Below, in pieces: positions 46,826 to 57,995 of a stretch of 64,000 nucleotides of DNA (positions are counted from its first letter, which is position 1; every line of letters starts with the position of its first letter). The notes below the pieces were generated by a model that did not search any database, was not told where the DNA came from, and was given only the letters and a program-made list of their open reading frames with translations. A program made the position numbers and the translations under genes. Source of the stretch: Pseudolabrys sp. (GTDB lineage: Bacteria > Pseudomonadota > Alphaproteobacteria > Rhizobiales > Xanthobacteraceae); NCBI GenBank assembly GCA_017849615.1, contig JAFIGS010000033.1:1-64000 (forward strand). Direction: 5' to 3'.

Positions 46826-48319
46826 TCACCCCGACGTCAAGGTCCGGCGCACTGCGTCCTTCCAGCCGGAATACTTCATCTCGCGCATCGCTGCATCCAT
46901 ATGCGGCGTGAAGCGCTTGTCGCGTTGCCATTGCGCGGCGAAGCCATCGAGATCGGGGCACAGGCCGGCCGCGCGGCCGGCGAGATAGGCGGCGCCCAGC
47001 GCCGTCGTTTCCATCACGACCGGACGATCGACCGGCGCGGCGAGAATATCGGCGAGAAATTGCATGCAGGGATCGCTTGACGTCATGCCGCCATCGACCC
47101 GCAGCACCGTTGCTGCCTCGCGTGAGGCGGGCCAGTCGGCATGCATGGCCTCGATCAAATCGCGCGTCTGATAGCCAACGGCATCGAGAGCGGCGCGCGC
47201 GATCTCGGCGCCGCCGGAATTGCGTGTCAGCCCGAAGATGGCGCCCCGCGCCTGTGCATCCCAATAAGGCGCGCCGAGACCCGTGAAGGCCGGCACCAGA
47301 TAAACTTCCTCCGCCGGGTCGGCCTTGGCGGCCAGCGCGCCGACATCGGACGATCTGGCGATGAGCTTCAATCCGTCGCGCAGCCACTGCACGGCTGCGC
47401 CGGCAACGAAAATGGCGCCCTCCAGTGCGTAAGTACGCTTGCCGTCGAATTGATAGGCGATCGTCGAGAGCAGGCGGTTGCGCGACGTGACACGTTCGGA
47501 GCCGGTGTTCAGCAGCATGAAGCAGCCGGTGCCGTAGGTCGATTTCATCATGCCGGGCGTGAAACAGCCCTGCCCCAGAGTTGCGGCCTGCTGATCGCCG
47601 GCCATGCCGAGGATCGCAATGGCGCCGCCGAACAGATCCGGCGCGGTAACGCCGAACGAGCCGGCGCAGTCGCGCACCTGCGGCAGGATCGCCAGCGGCA
47701 CGCCGAACAGGCGGCAAAGCCCTTCGTCCCACTCGCCGGTCGCAATATCGAGCAGACTGGTGCGCGCGGCGTTGCTGGCATCGGTGGCGTGAACCTTGCC
47801 GCCGGTCAATCGCCACAGCAAAAAGCTGTCCACGGTGCCGAAGGCGAGCGCACCGTCCTCCGCCATCTGCCGCGCGCCGTCGACGTGCTCGAGCAGCCAG
47901 GCGATCTTGCTGGCGGAAAAATACGGATCGACGATAAGGCCGGTTTTTGCGGTGATCTCCGCTTCATGACCACCGGTTCGCAGACGCTCGCAATAGGCCG
48001 CCGTGCGTCGGTCCTGCCATACGATGGCGTTGTGGATCGGGCGACCGGTGGCGCGGTCCCAGATCAAGGTGGTTTCACGCTGATTGGTGATGCCGAGGCC
48101 GGCGACGTCTTTCGCGGCAAGGCCGGCCCTGGCCATGGCGTCGCGAACCACGGCGATGGTCGCGGCCCAGATCTCCTCCGGGTCGTGCTCGACAAGACCG
48201 GGCGCCGGAAATATCTGAGGCAGTTCGCGCTGCGCCAGCGCACGCGGCTTCAGCGCCGCATCGAAAACGATGGCGCGTGTCGATGTCGTACCTTGATCGA
48301 TGGCGATGAGATGTGACAC
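46826..48319 (-). CDS. glpK: Glycerol kinase
   Basis: A 497-residue FGGY kinase that phosphorylates glycerol to glycerol 3-phosphate. It opens [20 protein letters not shown]; the substrate region includes [20 protein letters not shown] and [13 protein letters not shown]-site motifs are [14 protein letters not shown] and [20 protein letters not shown]. Length is normal. glpD, the next enzyme of the pathway, is upstream on the same strand with a receiver gene between. No glycerol facilitator or glpR gene is adjacent. Confidence 0.95.
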   Translation of the reverse strand: MSHLIAIDQGTTSTRAIVFDAALKPRALAQRELPQIFPAPGLVEHDPEEIWAATIAVVRDAMARAGLAAKDVAGLGITNQRETTLIWDRATGRPIHNAIVWQDRRTAAYCERLRTGGHEAEITAKTGLIVDPYFSASKIAWLLEHVDGARQMAEDGALAFGTVDSFLLWRLTGGKVHATDASNAARTSLLDIATGEWDEGLCRLFGVPLAILPQVRDCAGSFGVTAPDLFGGAIAILGMAGDQQAATLGQGCFTPGMMKSTYGTGCFMLLNTGSERVTSRNRLLSTIAYQFDGKRTYALEGAIFVAGAAVQWLRDGLKLIARSSDVGALAAKADPAEEVYLVPAFTGLGAPYWDAQARGAIFGLTRNSGGAEIARAALDAVGYQTRDLIEAMHADWPASREAATVLRVDGGMTSSDPCMQFLADILAAPVDRPVVMETTALGAAYLAGRAAGLCPDLDGFAAQWQRDKRFTPHMDAAMREMKYSGWKDAVRRTLTSG

Positions 48320-48382
48320 CGGCGTCCCCGTCGCACCAGGACGCCGAGGCTAAGGCCTCGCAGCCTGATTGGGAAGACCGGT

Positions 48383-48901
48383 CTAGTGCAGGTAGATAAG
48401 CGACTTCCTGTCATCGTCGTCGCGATGGATGTCGACAAGCTTGCGCGGCGCCGGCCCGTAATAGCTGCCATTGCTGATGTTCGGGCGCGGATTGAGCAAC
48501 ACCGCGGCCATGCGGTCGCGCAGAGCCTTGGTCGAGACGGGCTTGAGCAGGAACTCGTTGACGCCGATCTCCACGGCCTCGATCACCTTGGCGCGTTCAC
48601 CATGGCCGGTGAGCATGATGATCGGGATATCCGGCATCGGGAACGTTTGCGGCGAACGAACCATGCGCACGAAAGCCGGACCGTCGAGTCCGGGCATGCT
48701 CCAGTCGAGAATGACGACATTCGGCTGCTCGCGGCGGATGGCGTCCAGCCCCTGCATACCGTCCTGCGCCTCGACGATGTTGCGCACCCCCATGCCGGTG
48801 AGCAGGGTGCGCACGACCTTGCGCATGAAGGGCTCGTCATCGACGACAAGCACCTTCAGCTTTTCGAGACGGCGATCAAGTTCCCTCGAATCGTACTGCA
48901 T
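48383..48901 (-). CDS. Single-receiver response regulator (CheY-like)
   Basis: A 172-residue protein made of one receiver domain plus a C-terminal tail of about 45 residues. The acidic pocket is VVDDEPFMRK; the phosphorylation site is the Asp of NVVILDWSMPGLDG; the conserved Lys is in NEFLLKPVS. There is no output domain, so it probably acts through protein contacts, as DivK or CheY do. The ATG at 48901 starts the conserved region. A perfect CtrA box lies 93 bp upstream, and the gene sits between glpD and glpK. Confidence 0.88.
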   Translation of the reverse strand: MQYDSRELDRRLEKLKVLVVDDEPFMRKVVRTLLTGMGVRNIVEAQDGMQGLDAIRREQPNVVILDWSMPGLDGPAFVRMVRSPQTFPMPDIPIIMLTGHGERAKVIEAVEIGVNEFLLKPVSTKALRDRMAAVLLNPRPNISNGSYYGPAPRKLVDIHRDDDDRKSLIYLH

Positions 48902-48993
48902 ATGGCTGACCCGTTGAGGCAACGTCGGGTTGCAGTACAACACGGCCGCGTCGATACGAGGTAAACGATGCTAACCCCATTGCGATGAAGCGG

Positions 48994-49009
48994 TTAACCC
49001 CCGGTTAAC
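48994..49009. promoter_or_regulatory. Perfect CtrA-type box before the receiver gene
   Basis: TTAA-CCCCCGG-TTAAC matches the full CtrA consensus exactly. It overlaps the glpD stop codon and lies 93 bp upstream of the receiver gene's start on the minus strand, where a promoter would be. Confidence 0.6.
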
Positions 49010-50534
49010 GCTCCTCGGCCGGCCGGCGCAGCGCCGCGATCAGGTGGTCGATGGCTTGTATTTCTTCCGCGGTGGCCGTGAGGCCAAACTTGCCGCGCCG
49101 CCAGAGAATATCCTCGGCGGTCTCGGCCCATTCGTTTTCGACCAGATAACGAATTTCGGCCGCGGTGAGATCGCCCGTCAGCACGGGGCCCAGGGCCGCC
49201 AAACTGTCGGCCTCGCCGAGCAGCTTTTCCGCACGCAGACCATACGCCCGCAGCATGCGGCGCGCCGTCGTTTCGGGCAGGAACGGCCAGCGTATCTGCA
49301 TTTCCGCCAGCACCTCTTTCCAGTTGCCCCAATCGAATTCGCCACCGGGCAGCTTGGCATTCGCCGTCCATGGCGCGCGGCCGGGAAATATACGGCCGAG
49401 CTTGCCCATCGCGCTTTCGGCGAGACGGCGATAGGTCGTGATCTTGCCGCCGTAAATGGTGAGCAGCGGCGCTTCGTTGCGTGGCGTCTCGAGTTCGAGA
49501 TGATAGTCACGCGTGACGTCTTCCGGCTTGCCTTTGCCGTCGTCGTAGAGCGCGCGCACGCCCGAAAAGGACCACACCAGTTCGTCGGGCGACACGGGGT
49601 GGCGGAAGTAGCGATTGACCACATCGCAAAGGTAGAGAATTTCGTCGGCGCTTGGCGCCGGCGAATTAAGATCGCCGACGAAGTTTTCGTCCGTGGTTCC
49701 CACCAGCGTGAATTCGCCGGCGAACGGCAGCGCGAAGACGACGCGCTTGTCGGGCGCCTCGAAAATGTAACCGCTGTCGTGCTCGAACAGCTTGCGCACC
49801 ACGATATGGCTGCCCTTGATCAGGCGCAGACGCGAGGTGAGCTTTTTGCGCAGCACGTTCTCGGCGACCTCGCCGATCCACGGGCCGGCGGCATTGACCA
49901 GCACCTTCGCGCTCGCAGTGTCGCGGCGACCGTGATCGTGTAGCACCAGGTCCCAGACGCCGTCCCGCCGGTCGGCCCGGACGCAGCGCGTCCGGGTCCG
50001 GATCGAGGCGCCGCGCTCCGCGGCGTCGCGGGCGTTCAACAGGACCAGACGACTGTCGTCCACCCAGCAATCGGAATACTCGAAAGCATATCGGTACGCC
50101 CGCTTCAGCGGCTGCCCCACCGCGTGGTGCGTCAAGTCGATGGTCGTTGCCTTGGGCAGCAATTTGCGCGCGCCGAGCATGTCATAAAGCCAGAGACCGA
50201 AACGCAGCAGCAGCGGCGCACGCTGGCCCGCGGCCGGCGGCAGCACGAAGCGCATCGGGCGCACCACATGCGGCGCGATATCGAGCAGCACTTCGCGCTC
50301 CGACAAAGCTTCGCGGACGAGCCGGAAAGCGCCATGCTCCAGATAGCGCAGACCGCCATGGACGAGCTTGGACGACGCCGACGACGTGCCGGCGGCCAGG
50401 TCGTTCATTTCGACCAGCAGGACCTTGAGGCCGCGGCCGGCGGCGTCGCGAGCCAGCCCCGCACCGTTGATGCCGCCGCCGATGATCGCAAGGTCGTAGT
50501 CGGCCGTTTCCGGCCCGGCTGGGGATTTACCCAT
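49005..50534 (-). CDS. glpD: Aerobic glycerol-3-phosphate dehydrogenase
   Basis: A 509-residue FAD enzyme on the inner membrane that oxidises glycerol 3-phosphate to dihydroxyacetone phosphate and passes electrons to quinone. The FAD motif is DLAIIGGGINGAGLARDAAG. SSKLVHGGLRYLEHG, AAGPWIG, LVGTTDE and YGGKITTYRRLAE are family signatures. Length is typical. The ATG at 50534 follows GGAAGAGAA; an earlier in-frame ATG lacks a site. It pairs with glpK for glycerol use. Confidence 0.95.
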   Translation of the reverse strand: MGKSPAGPETADYDLAIIGGGINGAGLARDAAGRGLKVLLVEMNDLAAGTSSASSKLVHGGLRYLEHGAFRLVREALSEREVLLDIAPHVVRPMRFVLPPAAGQRAPLLLRFGLWLYDMLGARKLLPKATTIDLTHHAVGQPLKRAYRYAFEYSDCWVDDSRLVLLNARDAAERGASIRTRTRCVRADRRDGVWDLVLHDHGRRDTASAKVLVNAAGPWIGEVAENVLRKKLTSRLRLIKGSHIVVRKLFEHDSGYIFEAPDKRVVFALPFAGEFTLVGTTDENFVGDLNSPAPSADEILYLCDVVNRYFRHPVSPDELVWSFSGVRALYDDGKGKPEDVTRDYHLELETPRNEAPLLTIYGGKITTYRRLAESAMGKLGRIFPGRAPWTANAKLPGGEFDWGNWKEVLAEMQIRWPFLPETTARRMLRAYGLRAEKLLGEADSLAALGPVLTGDLTAAEIRYLVENEWAETAEDILWRRGKFGLTATAEEIQAIDHLIAALRRPAEER

Positions 50535-50741
50535 GGTTCTCTTCCGGTTCGGAGGCCGGTCCTGGAGCCGTCGCCCCACAGTGGTTGGCCCGGCGCCAAT
50601 CTAGGCGGCTGGCCTTAACGTCAGTTAAAACCTCAAAAAAGCCGTTCAGGGGCGCTGAAATGCCTTTGCCAGCGCCTTGGGTTCGACATATCAGTGCTGC
50701 TGGTAAGGTTTGACGTCTCGTCCCCGCCGATCAAGGTCACT

Positions 50742-51608
50742 ATGCCTACCCCCCGCCTCCTCGTTATCGAAGGCAATAACCCCGCCACCATGGCCGAGCA
50801 TGTCTCGTTCGGCGGCACCGAAGCCAGCAAGGGCTATGCCGGCCTGCTGCGCGAATTGCTGCCGGTCGCCGACGTGGACATCTGCTATCCTGCCGATGTT
50901 GCGGCCCAACTGCCCTCCGGTCAGTCGCTCGAAGGTTATGACGGTATCGCGATCACCGGTTCCGGCCTGCACGTTTATAATGGCGGCCCCGAGGTCACCC
51001 GGCAGATCGATCTGGTCCGCCAGGCCATGACCACCGGAACGCCGGTGTTCGGCTCGTGCTGGGGGCTGCAGATCATCACGACCGCGGCGGGAGGCGTCGT
51101 CCGCAAGAATCCCAACGGCCGCGAGATCGGTTTCGGCCGCGGCATCCGCCTTACCGAAGACGGCCGCAAGCATCCGATGTATGCGGGCAAGATGGACGTA
51201 TTCAATGCGCCCACCGTGCACCTCGACGAGGTCGTCACCTTGCCCGATGGCGCCGTCGTGCTGGCGAGCAATGCCGTTTCCAAGGTCCAGGCCGTTGAGA
51301 TCCGCACACCCGGCTCGACCGCCTGGGGGGTGCAGTATCATCCCGAGTACCCGCTCAAGGAACTCGCCGTCATCGTGCGCCGTATCGGCACGCGGCTGAT
51401 CGGCGAGGGCTTCTTTGCCGGCGAGGCCGATCTTTCCGAATTCGCTCACGACCTCGACGCGCTGCATCTCGACCCCGGCTGCAAGCGGCTGGCCTGGCGC
51501 CACGGCATCAGCCTGAACGTCCTCGACAAGAAGCGCCGCATCAGCGAAATCGCCAACTGGCTCGAGTATCAGGTGCTGCCGATGCGCGTGAAGCGCGGGC
51601 GGGGCTGA
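50742..51608 (+). CDS. Class I glutamine amidotransferase-like protein
   Basis: A 288-residue protein with a class I glutaminase fold. The nucleophile elbow is VFGSCWGLQIIT and the His/Glu pair is in QYHPEYPLKEL, both intact. The C-terminal 60 residues are outside the core. It has no attached synthase domain and no partner gene; relatives act on gamma-glutamyl compounds or purine-like substrates. Substrate unknown. The ATG at 50742 was chosen because it begins the conserved PRLLVIEGNN region. Confidence 0.75.
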   Translation: MPTPRLLVIEGNNPATMAEHVSFGGTEASKGYAGLLRELLPVADVDICYPADVAAQLPSGQSLEGYDGIAITGSGLHVYNGGPEVTRQIDLVRQAMTTGTPVFGSCWGLQIITTAAGGVVRKNPNGREIGFGRGIRLTEDGRKHPMYAGKMDVFNAPTVHLDEVVTLPDGAVVLASNAVSKVQAVEIRTPGSTAWGVQYHPEYPLKELAVIVRRIGTRLIGEGFFAGEADLSEFAHDLDALHLDPGCKRLAWRHGISLNVLDKKRRISEIANWLEYQVLPMRVKRGRG

Positions 51609-51636
51609 GCTTCCAGTTGCCGTGCAGCCCGATCGG

Positions 51637-51732
51637 CCTCATGCTGAGGAGCGCACCGTAAGGTGCGCGTCTCGAAGCATGTGGCCGCCCATCCTTCGAG
51701 ACGAGCGCTAACGCGCTCTCCTCAGGATGAGG
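51637..51732. repeat. Dispersed palindromic element, CCTCATGCTGAGGA ends
   Basis: Outer arms CCTCATGCTGAGGA and TCCTCAGGATGAGG enclose CGCACC-GTAA-GGTGCG and TCTCGAAG/CTTCGAGA pairs. It lies between the amidotransferase and SDR genes, and ends at the SDR ribosome site. Confidence 0.65.
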
Positions 51733-51748
51733 CGGAGGAAGACCGCGC

Positions 51749-52447
51749 ATGCCCTTCACCGACAAACTCGTCCTCGTTACCGGCGGCACCGGCGCGCTCG
51801 GCGTCGCCGTGGTCGGCGCGCTGCTCGAGCAAGGTGCGCAATGCGTCGTGCCCTATCGTGACGAAGACGACGCGCAGCGCTTCGCCCATCGCGACAACGA
51901 CCGCGTCAAGCTGGTCGCGGCCGGCGATCTCGCCGACGAGGCCGTCGTGGACGGGCTCTATGCCGGTCTCGCACTGTGGGCCTCGATCCATATCGCCGGC
52001 GGCTTCGCCGCGGGCGCGGTCGAGGACACCGACAAGGCCGCGCTGATGAAACAGATCGACGGCAACCTCGTCTCCTGTTTCCTGTGCTGCCGCGCGGCGG
52101 TGAAGGCCATCAAGGCGGCAGGCGGCGGCGGCCGCATCGTCAATGTCGCGGCGCGACCGGCGCTGGAGCCGCGTTCGGGCTCCGGCATGAGCGCCTACAC
52201 CATCGCCAAATCCGGTGTCGCCACATTATCGGTCGCTCTGGCGGAAGAAGTGGCCAAAGACGGCATCCTCGTGAACGCCGTGGCGCCGTCGATCATGGAT
52301 ACGCCGGCCAATCGCAAGGGCATGCCGAAGGCGAATTTCGACAAATGGCCGAAGGTCGAGGAGGTCGCGGCGACGATCGTGTTCCTCGCCTCGCCGGACA
52401 ACGCCGTCACACGCGGCGGCGTCGTGCCGGTTTACGGCCGCTCCTAA
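51749..52447 (+). CDS. Short-chain dehydrogenase/reductase
   Basis: A 232-residue SDR oxidoreductase. The cofactor loop is VTGGTGALGVAVVGALLEQG, and the catalytic Tyr/Lys pair is YTIAKSG; a Ser in SGSGMSAY precedes it. Length is normal for classical SDRs. Substrate is not predictable. GGAGGAAG precedes the ATG. It overlaps the convergent malonyl-CoA decarboxylase gene by 4 bp at its 3' end. Confidence 0.87.
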   Translation: MPFTDKLVLVTGGTGALGVAVVGALLEQGAQCVVPYRDEDDAQRFAHRDNDRVKLVAAGDLADEAVVDGLYAGLALWASIHIAGGFAAGAVEDTDKAALMKQIDGNLVSCFLCCRAAVKAIKAAGGGGRIVNVAARPALEPRSGSGMSAYTIAKSGVATLSVALAEEVAKDGILVNAVAPSIMDTPANRKGMPKANFDKWPKVEEVAATIVFLASPDNAVTRGGVVPVYGRS

Positions 52448-53802
52448 CCCGTTATCTGCACCAGCTCGAGCGACGGACGCACGTAGCGCTGCACGGCTGA
52501 AGACGCGACCACGGTGCGCTGCTCGGCGAAGGCCTCGTGGTTCTTCTCGATGTGCTCGACATCGTAGAGATAGTTGACCATCAGGCCGAAAGACTGGGCG
52601 ATGCCCTTGTCCGAGAGGTCGGCGAGCCAGTCGATACGCTCCAGCCGCGCGCCATTGCCGAGGTGGAAGCGCGCCACCGGATCGACCGGCAGCCCGCGCG
52701 GCGTCTTGGCGCGAAGATAGTAGTAGGCCGCCGCGCGCAACATCGGCTCGCGCAACTGCGCGGCCTTGTCCGGCTCGCGCCACCAGCCCGCCTCGTCGAG
52801 CGCGGCGAGCGCCTGCTTGTCGGCGTCGTTGATGGCGGACGAGGTCTCCTGCGCGCGCTCGCGCTTGAGCCATTTGGCGAAGGTCGGCGCCGGCGACAAC
52901 GTCACGAGCGTCGTGAGCTTCGGCAATTCGCGGCAGACTTCCTCGACCACCTGCTTGATCAGGAAGTTGCCGAAGGACACGCCGGCGAGACCGCGCTGGC
53001 AGTTCGAGATCGAATAGAACACCGCGGTGCGCGCCTTCTCCGGCTCGACCGCCTCGCGTTCGGACGCCAGAATCGGAGCGATGGCTTCGGGGATGTCGCG
53101 GGTGAGCGCGACCTCGACGAAGATCAACGGATCATCGACCATCGCCGGATGGAAGAAGGCGTAGCAGCGGCGATCCTGCGGATCGATGCGGCGCCGCAAG
53201 TCGTCCCAATCGCTGATCTCGTGCACGGCCTCATAACGAATGATCTTTTCCAGGATGTTCGCCGGCGTCGACCAGTCGATATGGCGCAGCACCAGGAAGC
53301 CGCGGTTGAACCATGACGTGAACAGGTGAACGAAATCCTCGTCGACCGGCTGCAGGTCCGGACGGTTCGCCAGCACGTCGATGAGATTTTCGCGCATGCG
53401 CACCAGCGCGGCGGTGCCGCCGGGCGCGAGATTGAGGCGGCGGAACAGCTCCTGCCGGCGCGGCTCGGACGCAGCGTGAAGTCTCGCCGCGGTATCGTCG
53501 TTCGGACTGGCCTGCCAGGCGGCGATCGCTTCGGCCATCCGCTCGGGCTGCACGCCGAAGCGGGTCGCCAGCGCCTCGAAGAAGGCGATGCGCGGGCCGA
53601 TCGTCAGTTCGGAATAGCGGGACAGGATGTCGCGGGCGCGGGCCACGCCGGAGGCCTCGCCGCGTCCCGACAGCAGATCTTCGCAGAGCTCGACGAAACT
53701 CTCCGACCGCGCCGCCGTGTCGCCGCGGCGGCCGCGATCGAGCAGAGCCCGGCCGCGGTCCGAAATCGTTTGCAGGAGATCGCCGAAAAACGAGGTATTC
53801 AT
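52444..53802 (-). CDS. Malonyl-CoA decarboxylase
   Basis: A 452-residue enzyme that converts malonyl-CoA to acetyl-CoA and CO2. The helical N-terminal half is followed by the catalytic domain with CYAFFHPAMVDDPLIFVEVALTRDI-type sequence, the SISNCQRGLAGVSFGNFLIK block, and the family His in PVARFHLGNGARLERI. Length matches bacterial MatA/MCD. The ATG at 53802 is preferred to one 7 codons earlier, which has no ribosome site. No malonate transporter or malonyl-CoA synthetase is adjacent. Confidence 0.92.
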   Translation of the reverse strand: MNTSFFGDLLQTISDRGRALLDRGRRGDTAARSESFVELCEDLLSGRGEASGVARARDILSRYSELTIGPRIAFFEALATRFGVQPERMAEAIAAWQASPNDDTAARLHAASEPRRQELFRRLNLAPGGTAALVRMRENLIDVLANRPDLQPVDEDFVHLFTSWFNRGFLVLRHIDWSTPANILEKIIRYEAVHEISDWDDLRRRIDPQDRRCYAFFHPAMVDDPLIFVEVALTRDIPEAIAPILASEREAVEPEKARTAVFYSISNCQRGLAGVSFGNFLIKQVVEEVCRELPKLTTLVTLSPAPTFAKWLKRERAQETSSAINDADKQALAALDEAGWWREPDKAAQLREPMLRAAAYYYLRAKTPRGLPVDPVARFHLGNGARLERIDWLADLSDKGIAQSFGLMVNYLYDVEHIEKNHEAFAEQRTVVASSAVQRYVRPSLELVQITG

Positions 53803-53823
53803 GACCTGTCGAGCCTTGCCCAT

Positions 53824-54143
53824 TCAAACCCGAGCTAACTTGCCCGGCGAATTATCGTTCATCCGCCCTGTGGCGATTTCGCGAAAGATCAGAAACATTA
53901 CCATCATTAGTGCCGGCTCAACCCGAAATTCGCGGTCAAGTCATGACCGAAGGGAATGGCGCGAACTGCCTTTCCGTGCTGCGGAATCGCGCCGTGGGGC
54001 GGACGACGCCCACATAACGGGCTTGCGCCGTCGCGCCCCGGCAAGCATTGTGCTGGCCAAGGGAGGGAACGGGGCGCCCAAGCGGCGCCACGCGCCCAGA
54101 ACAAAAAACAAGACTAAAGTCTAGAAGTTCAAGAGGGGTCGTT
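53824..54143. other. Intergenic region between divergent genes
   Basis: No gene is seen in these 320 nt. It must hold the promoters of malonyl-CoA decarboxylase (minus) and the peptide ABC operon (plus). A short inverted repeat AGACT-AA-AGTCT lies at 54111-54122, just before the operon; significance unknown. Confidence 0.5.
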
Positions 54144-56201
<2,058 letters not shown>

Positions 56202-56246
56202 TGCAAACCTAAAACAACAAAAAATACGATCACATAGGAGGAAACG

Positions 56247-57860
56247 ATGAAAATCACGAGACGAACGGCTTTGCAGGGAACGGCCGGCGCATTCGCCCTC
56301 GGCCTCAGCGGCTTCAACTTCGATTTCACCAAGGCGGAAGCGCAGGCTCCGAACGTAAAGCGCGGCGGCACGCTGAATTTCGCCATCAGCGCCGAAGCGC
56401 CGCACTACGATCCGCACGGCAGCGATACGTATGCCACCTTGCATTTTGCCGCGCCGTTCTATTCGACGCTGCTGCGCTTCAACCTCTCGAAGTTCCCGCA
56501 GGTCGAAGGCGACCTCGCCGAATCGTGGACGGTTGCCCCGGATCTGATGACCTACACCTTCAAGCTCCATCCCGGCGTCAAATTTGCCGACGGCAAGGAA
56601 CTGACGTCGGAAGACGTCAAGGCAACCTATGACCGCATGCGCAATCCGCCGCAGGGCGTCGTCTCGACTCGTCAGCCCACCTTTGCCGATATCGGCGAAA
56701 TCCAGACACCCGACGCCACGACAGTCGTCTTCAAGATGAAGGCGGTCAACGCGGCGATGCTCGAGCACTTCGCCTCGCCGTGGAACGTCATCTATTCCGC
56801 CAAGGATCTCGCCGACAATCCTGCCGGCCCGCGCACCAAGATCAACGGCACCGGTCCGTTCGTTTTCGTCGAGCACGTCAAGGGCAGCCACGTCGCCGGC
56901 AAGAAGAACGACAATTACTTCAAGAAGGGCATGCCCTATCTCGACGGTTTCAAGGGCATCTTCACGCTTCAGGCCGCGGCGATGCTCAACGCCGTGCAGG
57001 GCGGCCAGGTGCTCGGCGAGTTCCGCGGCATTTCGCCGGCGGAGCGCGATCGCCTGGTGCAGGCCATGGGCGACAAGATCCGCATCGAAGAGGATAGCTG
57101 GACGCTCAACCTGCTGGTCTGCTTCAACACCACGAAGAAGCCGTTCGACGACGTGCGCGTGCGCAAGGCGCTGCTGATGGCGATCGACCGTTGGGGCGGC
57201 AGCGTCGGTCTGTCGAAGATCTCGACCCTGCGCGCCGTCGGTGGCGTGCTGCGCCCGGGATCGCCCTACGCGACGCCGGAAGCCGAGCTGGTCAAGCTGC
57301 CGGGCTTCTCCAAGGACATCAAGGCGTCCCGCGAGGAGGCCAAGAAGCTGCTCAAGGAAGCCGGCCAGGAGAACCTGAAGTTCGTGCTCTGGAACCGCAA
57401 CCTGGCGATGCCATACACGCCCGCCGGCGTATTCCTCGTCGATCAGTGGCGCCAGATCGGCGTCGAGGTCGAGCACAAGCAGTCCGACACCGGCCCCTAT
57501 CTCGCGACCATGAACGCCGGCAATCACGACGTCGCCATCGACTTCTCCAACCTGTTCATGGACGACTCGAGTCTCGCGCTCTCCAAGTATCTGTCGCTGT
57601 CGCGCGCACCGGAAAACCGCTCGCGCTCGACCGATCCGGAGCTCGACAAGCTCTATGACGACCACATCCGCGAACGCGATCCGGAAAAGCGCAAGGCGCT
57701 GATCCGCGCTTTCGAAAAGCGGGTGTTCGAGCAGGGCTATCAGCAGCCGATCCTGTGGTGGCACCGCATCGTGCCGACGCACAAGACTCTGATGGGCTGG
57801 AAGATGTCGCCGAGCCACAACCTCGGTCAGCAGCTCGAAGACGTCTGGATCAATACGTAA
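56247..57860 (+). CDS. Peptide/nickel-type ABC transporter substrate-binding protein
   Basis: A 537-residue periplasmic solute-binding protein of SBP family 5. The N-terminus has a twin-arginine signal (TRRTALQGTAGAFALGLSGF), so export is probably by Tat. The mature domain has GGTLNFAISAEAPHYDPHGS, LAESWTVAPDLMTYTFKLHP and DVRVRKALLMAIDR, typical of dipeptide/oligopeptide binders. A strong AGGAGGAAA site precedes the ATG. Substrate not predictable. Confidence 0.9.
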   Translation: MKITRRTALQGTAGAFALGLSGFNFDFTKAEAQAPNVKRGGTLNFAISAEAPHYDPHGSDTYATLHFAAPFYSTLLRFNLSKFPQVEGDLAESWTVAPDLMTYTFKLHPGVKFADGKELTSEDVKATYDRMRNPPQGVVSTRQPTFADIGEIQTPDATTVVFKMKAVNAAMLEHFASPWNVIYSAKDLADNPAGPRTKINGTGPFVFVEHVKGSHVAGKKNDNYFKKGMPYLDGFKGIFTLQAAAMLNAVQGGQVLGEFRGISPAERDRLVQAMGDKIRIEEDSWTLNLLVCFNTTKKPFDDVRVRKALLMAIDRWGGSVGLSKISTLRAVGGVLRPGSPYATPEAELVKLPGFSKDIKASREEAKKLLKEAGQENLKFVLWNRNLAMPYTPAGVFLVDQWRQIGVEVEHKQSDTGPYLATMNAGNHDVAIDFSNLFMDDSSLALSKYLSLSRAPENRSRSTDPELDKLYDDHIRERDPEKRKALIRAFEKRVFEQGYQQPILWWHRIVPTHKTLMGWKMSPSHNLGQQLEDVWINT

Positions 57861-57866
57861 GAACCT

Positions 57867-57914
57867 GTCCCGGACGCGGTGCAGCGCGACAGCGCTGCTC
57901 CGCAGATCCGGGAC
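57867..57914. repeat. Dispersed palindrome, GTCCCGG/CCGGGAC family
   Basis: GTCCCGG...CCGGGAC arms with inner GCAGCGC-GACA-GCGCTGC. Same family as 2494-2540. Lies between the binding-protein and permease genes. Confidence 0.65.
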
Positions 57915-57936
57915 CGTTACGCCACGTGACTTAACG

Positions 57937-57983
57937 ATCCCGGGTCAGCAGCGCATCACTTCATGCTGCGCTGCGCCCGGGAC
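57937..57983. repeat. Second copy of the GTCCCGG-type palindrome beside the first
   Basis: ATCCCGGG...CCCGGGAC with inner CAGCAGCGCAT/ATGCTGCGCTG. Its right end (GGGACAAGGAAG) supplies the ribosome site of the permease gene, 8 nt before the ATG. Confidence 0.6.
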
Positions 57984-57995
57984 AAGGAAGCGACT

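Noticed and set aside
50615-50628. TTAACG-TCAG-TTAA upstream of glpD as a CtrA box
   Set aside because: The spacer is 6 nt, not 7, so it does not meet the CtrA consensus.
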